DNA of 46,860 nucleotides from Paracoccaceae bacterium (GCA_019429405.1 JAHYIZ010000021.1:1-46860); one strand, 5' to 3'. Positions 16,909 to 26,761 are shown, counted from the stretch's first letter. The notes: generated by a model not told the origin, from the letters alone. Translations and numbers: made by a program.

Positions 16909-19659
16909 ATGACCATCGTCACCGGAAAAGACACCGCCAAGACCCGCCGCACCCTGACCGCGGGCAGCAAGAGCATCGCCTATTACTCGATCCCGGCCGC
17001 GCAGGCTGCGGGCCTGGGCGATTTCTCGCGCCTGCCCGCCAGTCTCAAGGTGGTGCTGGAAAACATGCTCCGATTTGAGGATGGCGGCTTTACCGTTTCG
17101 GTCGATGACATCAAGGCCTTTGCCGAATGGGCGGTCAAAGGCGGCAAGAACCCCCGCGAAATCGCCTACCGCCCGGCGCGCGTCTTGATGCAGGATTTCA
17201 CCGGCGTTCCCGCCGTGGTTGACCTTGCCGCGATGCGCGACGGCATCAAGGCGCTTGGGGGGAATGCGAAAAAGATCAACCCGCTGGTGCCCTGCGATCT
17301 GGTGATCGACCACAGCGTGATGATCGACGAATTCGGCAACCCGCGCGCCTTCCAGATGAACGTGGACCGTGAATACGAGCGCAACATGGAGCGCTATGTG
17401 TTCCTGAAATGGGGCCAGAACGCGTTTGACAACTTCCGCGTGGTGCCGCCGGGCACCGGCATCTGCCATCAGGTCAACCTTGAGTATCTGGCGCAGACGG
17501 TCTGGACCGACAAAGACCAGAGCGGCGCCGAAGTCGCCTACCCCGATACGCTGGTGGGCACCGACAGCCACACCACCATGGTCAACGGCCTTTCGGTGCT
17601 GGGCTGGGGCGTGGGCGGCATTGAGGCCGAGGCGGCGATGCTGGGCCAGCCGGTTTCGATGCTGATCCCCGAAGTGGTTGGCTTCAAGCTGACCGGGGCG
17701 ATGGTTGAAGGCACCACCGCCACCGACCTCGTGCTGAAGGTCGTGCAAATGCTGCGCAAGCATGGCGTGGTGGGCAAATTCGTCGAATTCTGGGGCGAGG
17801 GGCTTGACCACCTGCCGCTGGCAGATCGCGCCACCATCGCCAACATGGCGCCCGAATACGGCGCCACCTGCGGCTTCTTCCCGATCGACAACGAGACCCT
17901 GCGCTATCTGCGCCAGACCGGCCGCGACGAGGCGCGCATTGCGCTGGTCGAGGCCTATGCCAAGGAAAACGGCATGTGGCGCGGCGCCGACTATGCGCCG
18001 ATCTACACTTCGACGCTGGAGCTGGACATGGGCGAGATCGTGCCCGCGATCTCGGGCCCCAAACGCCCACAAGACTACACGCCGTTGACCGAGGCAGCGC
18101 AAGGTTTCTATAAAACCGTTTCGGCCTATCGTGGCGTTGATGCATCGAATGGTGCCAAAGAAATGGCGGATCAGGGCGGCACCGTTGCCGCACCGGGCGA
18201 CCTGCGCAAATCGGCGGCCGTCAAGGGCGAAGCCTACACGCTGCGCGATGGTTCGGTGGTGATTGCCTCGATCACGTCCTGCACCAACACCTCAAACCCC
18301 TATGTGCTGATCGGCGCGGGTCTCGTGGCGCGCAAGGCGCGCGCCCTTGGCCTGACCCGCAAACCTTGGGTGAAAACCTCACTGGCACCCGGTTCGCAGG
18401 TGGTTTCGGAATACCTCAACGCGGCGGGCCTGCAAGAAGACCTCGACGCGATCGGCTTCAACCTTGTGGGCTATGGCTGCACCACCTGCATCGGCAACTC
18501 GGGCCCCTTGCAGCCCGAAATCTCGGCCGCGATTGCCGAAGGCGATCTGGTGGCAACGGCGGTGCTTTCGGGCAACCGCAACTTTGAGGGCCGCATCAGC
18601 CCCGATGTGCGCGCCAACTACCTCGCTTCGCCGCCGCTGGTGGTCGCCTATGCGCTGGCGGGCGACATGAACATCGACCTGACCACCGAACCTCTGGGCA
18701 CCAGCAAAGACGGCAAGCCCGTGTATCTGAAAGACATCTGGCCGACCAACAAGGAAATCGCCGATCTGGTTGAGCTGACGGTGACCCGCGAGGCGTTCTT
18801 GCGCAAATACGCAGACGTCTTCAAGGGCGACGCCAAATGGCAGGGCGTCAAGGTGACCGACAGCGAAACCTATGATTGGCCAGCGACCTCCACCTACATC
18901 CAGAACCCGCCCTATTTCCGCGGCATGAAGAAAACAGCGGGCACCATTTCCAACATCCGCGACGCGCGCGTGCTGGCAATTCTGGGCGACATGATCACCA
19001 CCGACCACATCAGCCCGGCCGGGTCGTTCAAACCCACGACGCCCGCCGGCAAATACCTGACCGAGCGGCAGGTGCAGCCCAAGGATTTCAACAGCTACGG
19101 CTCGCGCCGGGGCAACCACGAAGTGATGATGCGTGGCACCTTCGCCAATATCCGCATCAAGAACGAGATGCTCGACGGGGTTGAGGGCGGCTACACGCTG
19201 GGGCCGGATGGCCAGCAGTCCAGCATCTACGACGCCTCGATGGCCTATCAGGCGGCGGGCACACCCTTGGTGATCTTCGGCGGCATCGAATATGGCGCCG
19301 GATCCAGCCGCGACTGGGCGGCCAAGGGCACCAACCTGCTGGGCGTCAAGGCGGTGATTGCCGAAAGCTTTGAACGCATCCACCGGTCGAACCTGATCGG
19401 CATGGGCGTGGTGCCGTTTGAGTTTACCGGCGGCGACAACCGCAAGACGCTTGGCCTGAAAGGCGACGAGGTGGTGACGATCGAAGGGCTCGAAGGCAAG
19501 ATCGCGCCGCTCAGCCTCGTGCCCTGCACCATCCGCTATGCGGACGGCCGGGTGAAAACCATCCAGATCAAGAGCCGGATCGATACCGAGGTCGAAATCG
19601 AATACCTCGAAAACGGCGGCGTGCTGCACTATGTGCTGCGCAACCTCGCCAAAGCGTAA
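16909..19659 (+). CDS. acnA: Aconitate hydratase A
   Basis: TCA-cycle enzyme that isomerises citrate to isocitrate through a [4Fe-4S] cluster. The 916-residue protein is of the AcnA/IRP1 type. Cluster ligands are C458 (SCTNTSNPY), C524 and C527 (GCTTCIGN). Other landmarks are [30 protein letters not shown] in the N-terminal domains, and the mobile C-terminal domain with [13 protein letters not shown]. Length fits (about 890-930). ATG 16909 has the ribosome site GGGAGG about 8 bp upstream and gives the usual [16 protein letters not shown]-like lead. The open frame reaches further upstream to 16804 but there it runs through the operator. A bidirectional terminator follows. Confidence 0.97.
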   Translation: MTIVTGKDTAKTRRTLTAGSKSIAYYSIPAAQAAGLGDFSRLPASLKVVLENMLRFEDGGFTVSVDDIKAFAEWAVKGGKNPREIAYRPARVLMQDFTGVPAVVDLAAMRDGIKALGGNAKKINPLVPCDLVIDHSVMIDEFGNPRAFQMNVDREYERNMERYVFLKWGQNAFDNFRVVPPGTGICHQVNLEYLAQTVWTDKDQSGAEVAYPDTLVGTDSHTTMVNGLSVLGWGVGGIEAEAAMLGQPVSMLIPEVVGFKLTGAMVEGTTATDLVLKVVQMLRKHGVVGKFVEFWGEGLDHLPLADRATIANMAPEYGATCGFFPIDNETLRYLRQTGRDEARIALVEAYAKENGMWRGADYAPIYTSTLELDMGEIVPAISGPKRPQDYTPLTEAAQGFYKTVSAYRGVDASNGAKEMADQGGTVAAPGDLRKSAAVKGEAYTLRDGSVVIASITSCTNTSNPYVLIGAGLVARKARALGLTRKPWVKTSLAPGSQVVSEYLNAAGLQEDLDAIGFNLVGYGCTTCIGNSGPLQPEISAAIAEGDLVATAVLSGNRNFEGRISPDVRANYLASPPLVVAYALAGDMNIDLTTEPLGTSKDGKPVYLKDIWPTNKEIADLVELTVTREAFLRKYADVFKGDAKWQGVKVTDSETYDWPATSTYIQNPPYFRGMKKTAGTISNIRDARVLAILGDMITTDHISPAGSFKPTTPAGKYLTERQVQPKDFNSYGSRRGNHEVMMRGTFANIRIKNEMLDGVEGGYTLGPDGQQSSIYDASMAYQAAGTPLVIFGGIEYGAGSSRDWAAKGTNLLGVKAVIAESFERIHRSNLIGMGVVPFEFTGGDNRKTLGLKGDEVVTIEGLEGKIAPLSLVPCTIRYADGRVKTIQIKSRIDTEVEIEYLENGGVLHYVLRNLAKA

Positions 19660-19678
19660 GACAGGCACCAGATGACGA

Positions 19679-19704
19679 AAGGCCCCGGAGCGTTCCGGGG
19701 CCTT
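19679..19704. terminator. Bidirectional terminator between acnA and ccmG
   Basis: Perfect 11-bp stem AAGGCCCCGGA / TCCGGGGCCTT with the loop GCGT. It sits 19 bp after the acnA stop and 22 bp from the stop of the convergent ccmG gene. Because the arms end in AA and TT it can act on both strands, and it is the only such element in the interval. Confidence 0.85.
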
Positions 19705-19726
19705 ATCATTTGGCGGCATCGCCTGC

Positions 19727-20260
19727 TTATTGCGCTGCGAAATGCTCGCGCACGCGGTACTCGACGACATTCGGCGTCAGCGCCCCGGCAAAGCGGTAAA
19801 GCACCTTGCCCTCGCCACTGATCACGAAGGTTTCGGGCACCCCGTAAACGCCCCAGTTCACGGCGGTATCAAGCCCGTTGCGATCGGCCCCGATCTGCGC
19901 GTAGGGGTTGCCAAGCTCGGCCAGAAACTTTAACGCCGCCGCCGGATCATCCTTGTAATTGATACCGTAGACGGGAATCCCTTCCGCCGAAAGCGCGGTC
20001 AGTTGCGGGTGTTCCAACCGGCATGGCGCGCACCAGCTGGCCCAGAAGTTCACCAGCTTCACGCTGCCATCCGCCAGCACCTCGCTGGTCAGCGGCGGCA
20101 GATCGGCCAGCGGCGTCACCACCAGCGCGGGGGCCACCTGCCCGATCAGCGCCGAAGGCAACTGGCGCGGGTCATCGCGGCCCATGCCCCAGACGAACAT
20201 CGCGGCAAGTGCTGCAAACACCAGCGGCGGCGCCATCATCAGCGGCGAAATTTTAGCCAT
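19727..20260 (-). CDS. ccmG: Thiol:disulfide interchange protein CcmG (DsbE)
   Basis: Periplasmic thioredoxin-like protein, anchored by one N-terminal membrane segment, that reduces apocytochrome c cysteines before haem attachment. The 177 residues have the anchor at about 8-26 and the active site WCAPC with C77 and C80. GVYGVPETFVI contains the cis-proline region of the DsbE subgroup. ATG 20260 gives the usual MAKISPLMMAPPL start and overlaps the ccmD stop by 8 bp; a longer frame to 20290 or beyond would run into ccmD. It is the last gene of the yajC-to-ccmG operon. Confidence 0.93.
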   Translation of the reverse strand: MAKISPLMMAPPLVFAALAAMFVWGMGRDDPRQLPSALIGQVAPALVVTPLADLPPLTSEVLADGSVKLVNFWASWCAPCRLEHPQLTALSAEGIPVYGINYKDDPAAALKFLAELGNPYAQIGADRNGLDTAVNWGVYGVPETFVISGEGKVLYRFAGALTPNVVEYRVREHFAAQ

Positions 20261-20414
20261 TGCGGGCACCCGTGCGCTGCTCTTGCGCATCCAGCGCGCG
20301 TCGCACGCGCGCGGCACGCCACAGCGACTGTGCCACGATGCCCACGAGCAATACCAAGGTCACTCCATACGCGCTCATCACCGACACCGCGTATTTGCCC
20401 AGTTCAGGTATCAT
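20253..20414 (-). CDS. ccmD: Haem exporter protein CcmD (53 residues)
   Basis: Small inner-membrane protein that helps release holo-CcmE from the CcmABC complex in cytochrome c maturation. I translated this short frame directly. It begins MIPELGKYAVSVMSAYGVTL, has one membrane helix (about 12-31), then an Arg-rich cytoplasmic tail RAARVRRALDAQEQR. This layout of helix plus basic tail is the CcmD family pattern. The ATG overlaps the ccmC stop by 4 bp and the end overlaps ccmG by 8 bp, placing it exactly where ccmD lies in ccmABCDG operons. Confidence 0.9.
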   Translation of the reverse strand: MIPELGKYAVSVMSAYGVTLVLLVGIVAQSLWRAARVRRALDAQEQRTGARNG

Positions 20415-21139
20415 GCAAGCCTCTCCCGCGCTTCCAGCGCCTTCAGGCGGCGCAAGCGCACTTCAGTGCGGGTGCGGGTCAGCACCAGCATGATGAACAA
20501 CAAGATGAACCCGGTGATGCACAGCAACAGCGGGTACCAATAGACATCAGAAACGTTTTCCTGCTTGTCGACCGAAAGGCTGGCGCCCTGATGCAGGCCC
20601 TGATTCCAGAAATTCACGGCATAGCGGCTGAGCAGGGCGAAGACCGAGCCGACAAGGCACAGTACCCCGGTCAGATCGGCGGCGGTGTCGGGGTTGTCGA
20701 TAGCCTGCCAGAGCGCGATATAGCCAAGGTAGAACAGCCCGAGTATCAGGAACGACGTCAGCCGCGGGTCCCATTCCCACCAGGTGCCCCACATCGGCTG
20801 GCCCCAGATCGCCCCGGTGAAAAGCGCAATCAGCGTCATCACCAGCCCCACCGGGGCAGCAGCCTTTGCGGCAAGGGCCGACACATGGTGGCGCCGGATC
20901 AGCCAGATCAGCGAGGTCACGAGCATCATCACCCAGATGTTGATCGCCATCATCGCGCTTGGAACGTGAATGTAGATGATCTTGACCGTGGTGCCGAAGT
21001 TGGCGGCCTCAGGGGTGAAAAAGAAACCCCAGACGAGCCCCGCCACCAGCGTGATCGCGGCCAGTCCCGTGACCCAGGGCAAAGCCCAGGCCGAGGTCTG
21101 CATGAACTTCTTCGGATTGGCATATTCCCAGATCGACAT
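20411..21139 (-). CDS. ccmC: Haem exporter protein CcmC
   Basis: Inner-membrane haem-handling protein that presents haem to the chaperone CcmE on the periplasmic side. The 242-residue protein has six predicted membrane segments and the tryptophan-rich WWD signature at 112-126 (WGQPMWGTWWEWDPR), which binds haem. A conserved haem-ligand histidine is H58 in IYIHVPSA, and a second histidine falls in the later loops. The start ATG gives MSIWEYANPKKF, usual for the family. It lies 63 bp after ccmB and overlaps ccmD. Confidence 0.95.
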   Translation of the reverse strand: MSIWEYANPKKFMQTSAWALPWVTGLAAITLVAGLVWGFFFTPEAANFGTTVKIIYIHVPSAMMAINIWVMMLVTSLIWLIRRHHVSALAAKAAAPVGLVMTLIALFTGAIWGQPMWGTWWEWDPRLTSFLILGLFYLGYIALWQAIDNPDTAADLTGVLCLVGSVFALLSRYAVNFWNQGLHQGASLSVDKQENVSDVYWYPLLLCITGFILLFIMLVLTRTRTEVRLRRLKALEARERLA

Positions 21140-21202
21140 GGGGCTTGGCTACCTTTCTCGTCGCGTGCGCTCAACTCACTATCACGTCACCGCCGGCAAT
21201 CT

Positions 21203-21859
21203 CTAGCGCAGATTGACACGGATTGCGGCGGCGGCGGCAAACGGCACCAGCGCCACCGTGGCGGCGGTAATGCCCGCCAGCATCAAGAGCGGCGTCGTGG
21301 TGGCGCCGCCTGACGCGCCGCGCGCAATCAGTTCGGCGCCGAAAATCAGGGTCGGCATATAAAGCGGCAGCACCAGCAACGACAGCAACAGCCCGCCGCG
21401 CTTTAACCCCACTGTCAGCGCCGCGCCAAAGGCCCCGAGCACCGAAAGCGCGGGCGTGCCCACGCCAAGCGACAGCACCAGCCAGACAAACGCCGGCCCC
21501 GGCAGATGCAGCAGCACCCCGAACACCGGCGCGGCCAGCACCAGCGGCAAGCCGGTGGTCAGCCAGTGCGCCAGCGCCTTGACGCTGACCACCGCCTCCA
21601 TCGGAATCGGTGCGGTCGCCAGCAGGTCAAGCGAACCATCCTCAAAATCGAGCGCGTAGATGCGGTCGAGCGACAGAAGGCAGGCCAGCAGCGCCCCCAC
21701 CCAAAGAATGCCGGGCGCGATCCGTGCCAGCGTGCCGCCCTCGGGGCCAACGCCGAACGGCACCAGCACCGTGACGATCAGGAAGAACGCGAGCGACAGG
21801 CCAAAACCGCCGCCCGCCCGCACCGCCAGCCGCAGGTCTCTGGCCAAGAGCGCGATCAT
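21203..21859 (-). CDS. ccmB: Haem exporter protein CcmB
   Basis: Membrane subunit of the CcmAB ABC complex, which with CcmCD releases haem-loaded CcmE for cytochrome c assembly. The 218 residues carry six hydrophobic segments. Family motifs are [14 protein letters not shown] at the N-terminus, [20 protein letters not shown], and [19 protein letters not shown]. Length matches the family (about 220). The start ATG overlaps the ccmA stop by 4 bp, so the ABC pair is translationally coupled. Confidence 0.95.
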   Translation of the reverse strand: MIALLARDLRLAVRAGGGFGLSLAFFLIVTVLVPFGVGPEGGTLARIAPGILWVGALLACLLSLDRIYALDFEDGSLDLLATAPIPMEAVVSVKALAHWLTTGLPLVLAAPVFGVLLHLPGPAFVWLVLSLGVGTPALSVLGAFGAALTVGLKRGGLLLSLLVLPLYMPTLIFGAELIARGASGGATTTPLLMLAGITAATVALVPFAAAAAIRVNLR

Positions 21860-22494
21860 GCGAAGGCCTCGTCAAACCCGCCTGCGGCGCCGCCATCTTG
21901 CGGCGCGCGCGCCTTGTGCGCTGTCAGGTCGAGCGTGGCCGTGGCGACAAGGCCGATGTCGATATGGGTTGCAATCAGCGCCGCGCCGCCGGTGCCAAGA
22001 TGCGCGCGCAGCGCGTTCGCGAACAGCTCGACCGAGGCGGCATCAAGCGAAATCGTAGGCTCATCCAGCACCCAGACCGGGCGCCCGGTCACCAGCAACC
22101 GCGCGAGGCCCAGGCGGCGCTTTTGCCCGGCCGAAAGGCTCATTGCGGCGCGATGCGCAAGTGCGGCAAGGTTCATCTCGGCCAGTGCCGTGGCCACGCG
22201 GGCGGGCTGGCCATAGACCGCCGCCCAGAAATGCAGGTTCTCGACCACGCTCAGCGTGGCCTTCAGCCCGTCGGCGTGGGCGCCGTAGGCGATGACGTCG
22301 CCCGGCGCCACAATGCGCCCGGCAAGCGGTGGTTGCAGCCCCGCGATGGTGCGCAAAAGCGTGGTCTTGCCGCAGCCGTTGGGGCCGCGCAACACCAGCG
22401 CCTGCCCCGCAGAAAGCGCAAAACTGACCCCTTCGAGGATCGCAACGCCGCCGCGCGCCACCGCCAGAGACTCAATGGCAAGCAATGCGGCCAC
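21856..22494 (-). CDS. ccmA: Haem exporter ATP-binding protein CcmA
   Basis: Cytoplasmic ATPase of the CcmAB complex in system I cytochrome c maturation. The 212 residues hold Walker A GPNGCGKT (37-44), signature [14 protein letters not shown] and Walker B VWVLDEPT. The replacement of the usual LSGGQ glycine by alanine (LSAGQ) is the form normally seen in CcmA. The GPNG(C/S)GK and DEPTISLD phrases also fit the subgroup. It lies 3 bp after the Mth938-like gene and 4 bp into ccmB, inside the long minus-strand operon. Confidence 0.95.
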   Translation of the reverse strand: MAALLAIESLAVARGGVAILEGVSFALSAGQALVLRGPNGCGKTTLLRTIAGLQPPLAGRIVAPGDVIAYGAHADGLKATLSVVENLHFWAAVYGQPARVATALAEMNLAALAHRAAMSLSAGQKRRLGLARLLVTGRPVWVLDEPTISLDAASVELFANALRAHLGTGGAALIATHIDIGLVATATLDLTAHKARAPQDGGAAGGFDEAFA

Positions 22495-22497
22495 CGG

Positions 22498-22866
22498 TCA
22501 GGCCCCGATTTCGGGCAGCGGCAACAGGGCGGCAGCAACGCGGCGCCCCTCGGCCAGAATGTGATTGTAGCTGCGCGCGCCAACCGCCGTGCCCATGGCG
22601 TCAAACATGAGGCCCGCAGACAGAAGCTCCCGCTTCAACGCGGGCGGCAGAGGGGCCGCCGCGGCACCGGTGCCGAAGATCACCAGATCGACGGCACCAT
22701 GCAGCGCCGCGAACGGCGCGATATCGTCAAGCCCGCCCCAAGAGGCGACGCCGCCGCCATGTATCAGGATCGGGCCGCGCAGCACCTCGCCCGCGACGCG
22801 GAAGAAGCCCGGCCCGATACTGTCGATTGGCAAGCCCGCGCCAAAATCGGCCTCAGGGAACTGCAT
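22498..22866 (-). CDS. Mth938-like domain protein (DUF498/NDUFAF3 type)
   Basis: A 122-residue protein of the Mth938-like family, the bacterial relatives of mitochondrial complex I assembly factor NDUFAF3. Visible family features are an N-terminal GPGFFRVAGEVLRGPILIHG segment, VDLVIFGTG, and the closing SYNHILAEGRRVAAALLP. No enzyme activity is known to me for this group. The ATG at 22866 overlaps the secF stop by 14 bp; the frame stays open to 22911 but that part is inside secF and lacks family character. It sits between secF and ccmA, which I recall being conserved in Rhodobacteraceae and which may hint at a role in membrane-protein assembly. Confidence 0.82.
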   Translation of the reverse strand: MQFPEADFGAGLPIDSIGPGFFRVAGEVLRGPILIHGGGVASWGGLDDIAPFAALHGAVDLVIFGTGAAAAPLPPALKRELLSAGLMFDAMGTAVGARSYNHILAEGRRVAAALLPLPEIGA

Positions 22867-23827
22867 CAAAGCCCTCCGCCTCGGGGCCAGCGGCGGGTTT
22901 GCGGGGCTCACGGTTCACGCCGAGGTAGAGCACGATGTTCTTGGCCACGAACACCGACGAATAGGTACCCACCACGACGCCCCAGGTCATTGCAAACACA
23001 AAGCCCCGGATCACGTCGCCGCCCAGCACCAGAAGTGCAATGAGCGCGATCAGCGTGGTTCCCGAGGTCATCACCGTGCGGCTAAGAGTTTCATTGACCG
23101 AGATGTTCATCACTTCGCGCAGCGGCATCACCTTGTATTTCACAAGGTTCTCGCGCAGCCGGTCGAATACCACCACGGTGTCGTTGATCGAATAGCCCAG
23201 AATTGTCAGCAGCGCCGCGATGATCGACAGGTCGAACTTGAGCTGCAGAACGGCGAAGAGCCCGACCGTCACCACCACGTCATGCACCAGCGCTGCAACC
23301 GCGCCGACCGCATATTGCCACTCGAACCGCAACCAGATGTAGAACAGAATCGCGGCAGTGGCGCCGAAAACCGCCAGCAGCGCGGTCTGGATCAGCTCAC
23401 CCGAAACCTTCGGCCCGACCGATTCTACCGAGGCAAAGACCACCGCCGGGTCAGCCGCCTTCAGCGCCGCCTCGACCGCCGCGACCAGCTCGGGCGTGGC
23501 GCTTTCCGCGCCTTCCTGCGCCTGAATTCGGATCATCGCCACATGCTTGTCGGCGCCAAAGGTGGGGTCGAACACTTCGGTGATCGAGACATCGCCAAGG
23601 CCCAGCGGCGCAACGGCGGAACGGTAGCTGCCGACGTCGATTGCCGTGACGGTCTCGGTGCGAATCGTGGTGCCGCCACGAAAATCGATCCCGAAGTTAA
23701 GCCCAATGCTGAAGATCAGGGCGAACGAGACCAGCACCATCAGCACCGAAAACCCGAAGGTTCCCCGCTGCCAGCGGAAGAAATCTATCTTGGTGTGCGC
23801 GGGCACAAGTTTCAGACGGAATGCCAT
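22853..23827 (-). CDS. secF: Protein translocase subunit SecF
   Basis: Inner-membrane component of the SecDF complex, which uses the proton gradient to pull secreted proteins through SecYEG. The 324-residue protein has six membrane segments and one periplasmic domain. The hallmark GIDFRGGT follows the first segment, and the second membrane block includes GYSINDTVVVFDRLRENL, the most conserved SecF stretch. secD lies 11 bp upstream, and the stop runs into the Mth938-like gene. Confidence 0.97.
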   Translation of the reverse strand: MAFRLKLVPAHTKIDFFRWQRGTFGFSVLMVLVSFALIFSIGLNFGIDFRGGTTIRTETVTAIDVGSYRSAVAPLGLGDVSITEVFDPTFGADKHVAMIRIQAQEGAESATPELVAAVEAALKAADPAVVFASVESVGPKVSGELIQTALLAVFGATAAILFYIWLRFEWQYAVGAVAALVHDVVVTVGLFAVLQLKFDLSIIAALLTILGYSINDTVVVFDRLRENLVKYKVMPLREVMNISVNETLSRTVMTSGTTLIALIALLVLGGDVIRGFVFAMTWGVVVGTYSSVFVAKNIVLYLGVNREPRKPAAGPEAEGFDAVP

Positions 23828-23838
23828 GTGTGTGCCCC

Positions 23839-25503
23839 TCAGACGGTGATGGTTTTCGGACGACGACGCTCAAACCAGATCAGCATGAGCAGTCGGGTCA
23901 CATAGATCGCGGTGAAGACCGAGGTGGCGATGCCGACCAGCAGCGTGATCGCAAACCCGCGCACCGGGCCAGACCCCGCAAGGAACAGGATTGTCGCGGT
24001 GATGAACGTGGTGATGTTGGCATCGACAATCGCCGACATCGCCTTTTCATAGCCAAGCTCGATTGCCCGCGCCGGGCCGCGCGCCGTGCGCAGCTCTTCG
24101 CGGATACGTTCGAACACCAGCACGTTGGCATCGACCGCCATGCCGATGGTCAACACGATCCCGGCGATGCCGGGCAGCGTCAACGTGCCGCCGATCGCCG
24201 ACAGGATGCCAAAGATCAACGCCATGTTGATGCCAAGCGCCACCGTCGCAAAGACCCCGAACAGGCCGTAGCTGGCAACCATGAAGAACACCACCGCCAC
24301 CATGCCGACCATCGCCGCGATCGACCCTGCGTCGATGCTGTCTTGGCCCAGCTCCGGGCCGATGGTGCGTTCCTCAAGGAAGGTCATCTTCGCTGGAAGG
24401 GCGCCCGCGCGCAGCAGCACCGCAAGGTTGGTCGAGCTTTCCACCGTGAAATTGCCGGTGATGATGCCGGAACCGCCCGGAATGTGGCTTTGGATCACCG
24501 GCGCCGAAATCACCTCGTGGTCGAGCACAATCGCGAACAGTTGGCCGATGTTGGCCGCCGTATAATCACCGAATTTGCGCGCGCCGGCGGGGTTGAAGCG
24601 GAACGAAACCGCAGGCCGGCCGTTCTGATCAAAATCGGGGCGCGCGTCGGTCAGCTCTTCGCCGGTCACCACGGGCACCGCGTCGAGTGTGTAGAACAGG
24701 CCCGATTCCTCGACCGAGGGGTAAATCACCTGCCCGACGCCGGGCAACGCATTGGCATTGGCACCGCGCGCCAGAACCGGGTGAAAGCCCAGCTGTGCGG
24801 TGGTGCCGATCAATGCCTTGAGTTCATCGGCGGAACCGATGCCAGGCACCTGAATCAGAATGCGGTCGCTGCCCTGGCGCTGAATCGTTGGTTCGCGGGT
24901 TCCGACCTCGTCCACACGGCGGCGAATGATTTCAAGGCTTTGCTGCATGGTGCGGTTGTCGGTGGCAACCATTTCTGCCTCCGAGAGCGTAACCACGATC
25001 TGGTCGCCCTCGGCGCTGATCGCCAGATCGTTCTGGCCAATCCCGGTCAGCGAGACAACCGGCGTGGCAAGCCGCGCGGCAATTTCCAGCGCCCGCGTCA
25101 TTGCCGCAGGCTCGCCGATCTGCACCCGCAGCGTGCCGGGGTCCGAAGGCGCGCGGCGCACCGCGCCAACGGTGGCGCGTTCAGCAGCCAGCGCCTGCCG
25201 CAATTCGGGCCAGAGCGCATCCATCCGCGCCTTGTAGACATCGGCCAGCTGCACCTCTGCCAGCAGATGCGCGCCGCCGCGCAGATCCAGCCCCAGATTG
25301 ACCAGCCCCGCAGGTAGCCAATCGGGCCAGGACGCGCGCGCCTCGGCCTGAGCTTCGGTTTCAAATCCCGCTTTCGTGGCTGCGGCGATGGCATCGTTAT
25401 GCGCCTCGACGCGGCCATAAAACAGGTTTGGCGCGGCGGAAACGATTCCGAACAAGCAGACTGCCAGAATCAGCACCCGCTTCCACATGGGAATTTGCAG
25501 CAT
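23839..25503 (-). CDS. secD: Protein translocase subunit SecD
   Basis: Larger partner of SecF in the proton-driven export motor. The 554-residue protein has an N-terminal membrane segment (about 8-24), the D1 motif DLRGGAHLL, and a large periplasmic head domain. The conserved membrane half includes GMAVDANVLVFERIREELR, carrying the residues linked to proton flow. The start may be the ATG at 25503 or the second ATG at 25488 (MWKRVLILAV); both are close to the yajC stop. Lengths of 530-620 are normal for the family. Confidence 0.97.
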   Translation of the reverse strand: MLQIPMWKRVLILAVCLFGIVSAAPNLFYGRVEAHNDAIAAATKAGFETEAQAEARASWPDWLPAGLVNLGLDLRGGAHLLAEVQLADVYKARMDALWPELRQALAAERATVGAVRRAPSDPGTLRVQIGEPAAMTRALEIAARLATPVVSLTGIGQNDLAISAEGDQIVVTLSEAEMVATDNRTMQQSLEIIRRRVDEVGTREPTIQRQGSDRILIQVPGIGSADELKALIGTTAQLGFHPVLARGANANALPGVGQVIYPSVEESGLFYTLDAVPVVTGEELTDARPDFDQNGRPAVSFRFNPAGARKFGDYTAANIGQLFAIVLDHEVISAPVIQSHIPGGSGIITGNFTVESSTNLAVLLRAGALPAKMTFLEERTIGPELGQDSIDAGSIAAMVGMVAVVFFMVASYGLFGVFATVALGINMALIFGILSAIGGTLTLPGIAGIVLTIGMAVDANVLVFERIREELRTARGPARAIELGYEKAMSAIVDANITTFITATILFLAGSGPVRGFAITLLVGIATSVFTAIYVTRLLMLIWFERRRPKTITV

Positions 25504-25513
25504 GGGTCAGATC

Positions 25514-25852
25514 TCAGTTCGTGTTCGCGGCGGCAGGTTCGGTTTTCGAAATCACCTGCGCCACGGTGCCTTTGACGACGCGCACCTTGACGCCGGTCGC
25601 GATCTCGACCTCAAGCTCGCCGTCTTCGCGCACATGGGTGACCTTGCCGATGATGCCGCCCGAGGTCACGACCTGGTCACCCCGGCGCAGCGCCTCGACC
25701 ATCGCGCGGTGTTCCTTGGCCTTCTTTTGTTGCGGCCGGATCAGCAGGAAATACATGATCGCGAAGATCAGAATCAGCGGAATGAACTGGGTCAGCGCTG
25801 ACCCGGCAGAGGCGCCACCGGCGGCCTGGGCATAGGCGGGAGATGCGAACAT
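25514..25852 (-). CDS. yajC: Preprotein translocase subunit YajC
   Basis: Small accessory subunit of the SecDF-YajC complex. The 112-residue protein has one N-terminal membrane helix (about 20-40, PLILIFAIMYFLLIRPQQ). A short beta-rich cytoplasmic domain with KAKEHRAMVEALRRGDQVVT follows, the family core. It is the first gene of the minus-strand operon running through secDF and the ccm genes; the 90-bp region upstream holds a candidate promoter. Confidence 0.95.
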   Translation of the reverse strand: MFASPAYAQAAGGASAGSALTQFIPLILIFAIMYFLLIRPQQKKAKEHRAMVEALRRGDQVVTSGGIIGKVTHVREDGELEVEIATGVKVRVVKGTVAQVISKTEPAAANTN

Positions 25853-25900
25853 GCTATCCTCGTGGTTGATGGGGCGCGGGCGCCCGAAAAAGCTCGGCGC

Positions 25901-25929
25901 ACCCTATCTGTGCACCCCGGCAATGGCAA
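25901..25929 (-). promoter_or_regulatory. Candidate promoter of the yajC-secDF-ccm operon
   Basis: On the minus strand TTGCCA (25929-25924), a 17-nt spacer and TAGGGT (25906-25901) lie about 50 bp before the yajC start. The -10 box is a weak match, so this is a pattern call. The nearest upstream gene (tonB) ends at 25943, so the promoter would lie entirely between genes. Confidence 0.3.
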
Positions 25930-25942
25930 GCAAGGGGTGGCG

Positions 25943-26761
25943 CTAGCGCTGGAAGCGTAAAGTCAGGCGCAGCGCATAGACCGGGGCGGTCAGGGGCGCC
26001 GGTGCGGGGCCAAACGGCGCCGCTGCGCGGGCGGCGGCCAGTGCTGCGTCATCAAGCGCGGCAGTGCCGGAACCCGCGCTAAGCGTTACCGCGCGCAGCG
26101 CGCCATCGCGGCTGACCTGCATGATCAGCGTGACCGCCCCTTCTGCACCGAAAGCCGCGGCGGGTGTGCGCTTGCGCCGTTCAACCGCGGCGCGGACCTC
26201 GGCGCCCCATGCCATCAGCGCGCTTTGCCGCACCGCCTCGGCAGCGGTTGCGGCGGCGGCGGTGCCTGTGTCGCCCGCGCCCGCCCCTTGCCCTTCACCT
26301 GCCGCGCGCTGGTTTGGACGCGGCGCCGGTGGCGGCGCCGACATCGGAGCGCTGGTCGGCGCCGTCGCGGCGACGTGCGGAGCAACTGGCTCGGGCGGAG
26401 GCGACGGCGCCGATGTGGGCGGGGGGGGGGCTTCGGCTGCGGGAAGGTCGGGCAGCGTCGGCGCGACCGCGGCGGGCAGCGGGGGCGGCGCTGGCGCTGC
26501 CGGCAAATGCGGTACGCTTGCAGCGTGGTCTGCGCTTGCCCCGCGCGGGGCGGCGGGCACATCGGCGGGCGCGGGCGGCACATCCCAAGCGGCGACAAGT
26601 GCCGCAAGATCGCCCGGCGCGGCCTCAAGCGCCAGCAGGTCACGCCCGCTCTGCCCGCCCGCGCCCGAGGCGCCTTGCGGCAGATCAAACCGCGCGAGCA
26701 CCGCCAGATGCAGCGTCAGTGCCCCGGCCAGCGATGCCAGAATGGGCGCAGCGCGGATCAT
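25943..26761 (-). CDS. tonB: TonB-like energy transducer
   Basis: Periplasm-spanning protein that passes proton-motive energy from ExbBD to outer-membrane receptors for iron complexes, haem or cobalamin. The 272 residues show one N-terminal membrane anchor (about 4-22), a long Pro/Ala-rich spacer (about 60-165), and a C-terminal TonB-type domain with VTLIMQVSRDGALRAVTLSAG. ATG 26761 overlaps the stop of the upstream exbD-like gene (ATGA), and the anchor begins right after it; the longer open frame upstream has no TonB character. A run of ten G's on the plus strand (26421-26430) falls in the proline spacer. No TonB-dependent receptor is in the window. Confidence 0.85.
   Translation of the reverse strand: MIRAAPILASLAGALTLHLAVLARFDLPQGASGAGGQSGRDLLALEAAPGDLAALVAAWDVPPAPADVPAAPRGASADHAASVPHLPAAPAPPPLPAAVAPTLPDLPAAEAPPPPTSAPSPPPEPVAPHVAATAPTSAPMSAPPPAPRPNQRAAGEGQGAGAGDTGTAAAATAAEAVRQSALMAWGAEVRAAVERRKRTPAAAFGAEGAVTLIMQVSRDGALRAVTLSAGSGTAALDDAALAAARAAAPFGPAPAPLTAPVYALRLTLRFQR

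Noticed and set aside
18379-19770. A long antisense frame over the end of acnA
   Set aside because: It covers the terminator and the acnA C-terminal domain and has no ribosome site or recognised motif.
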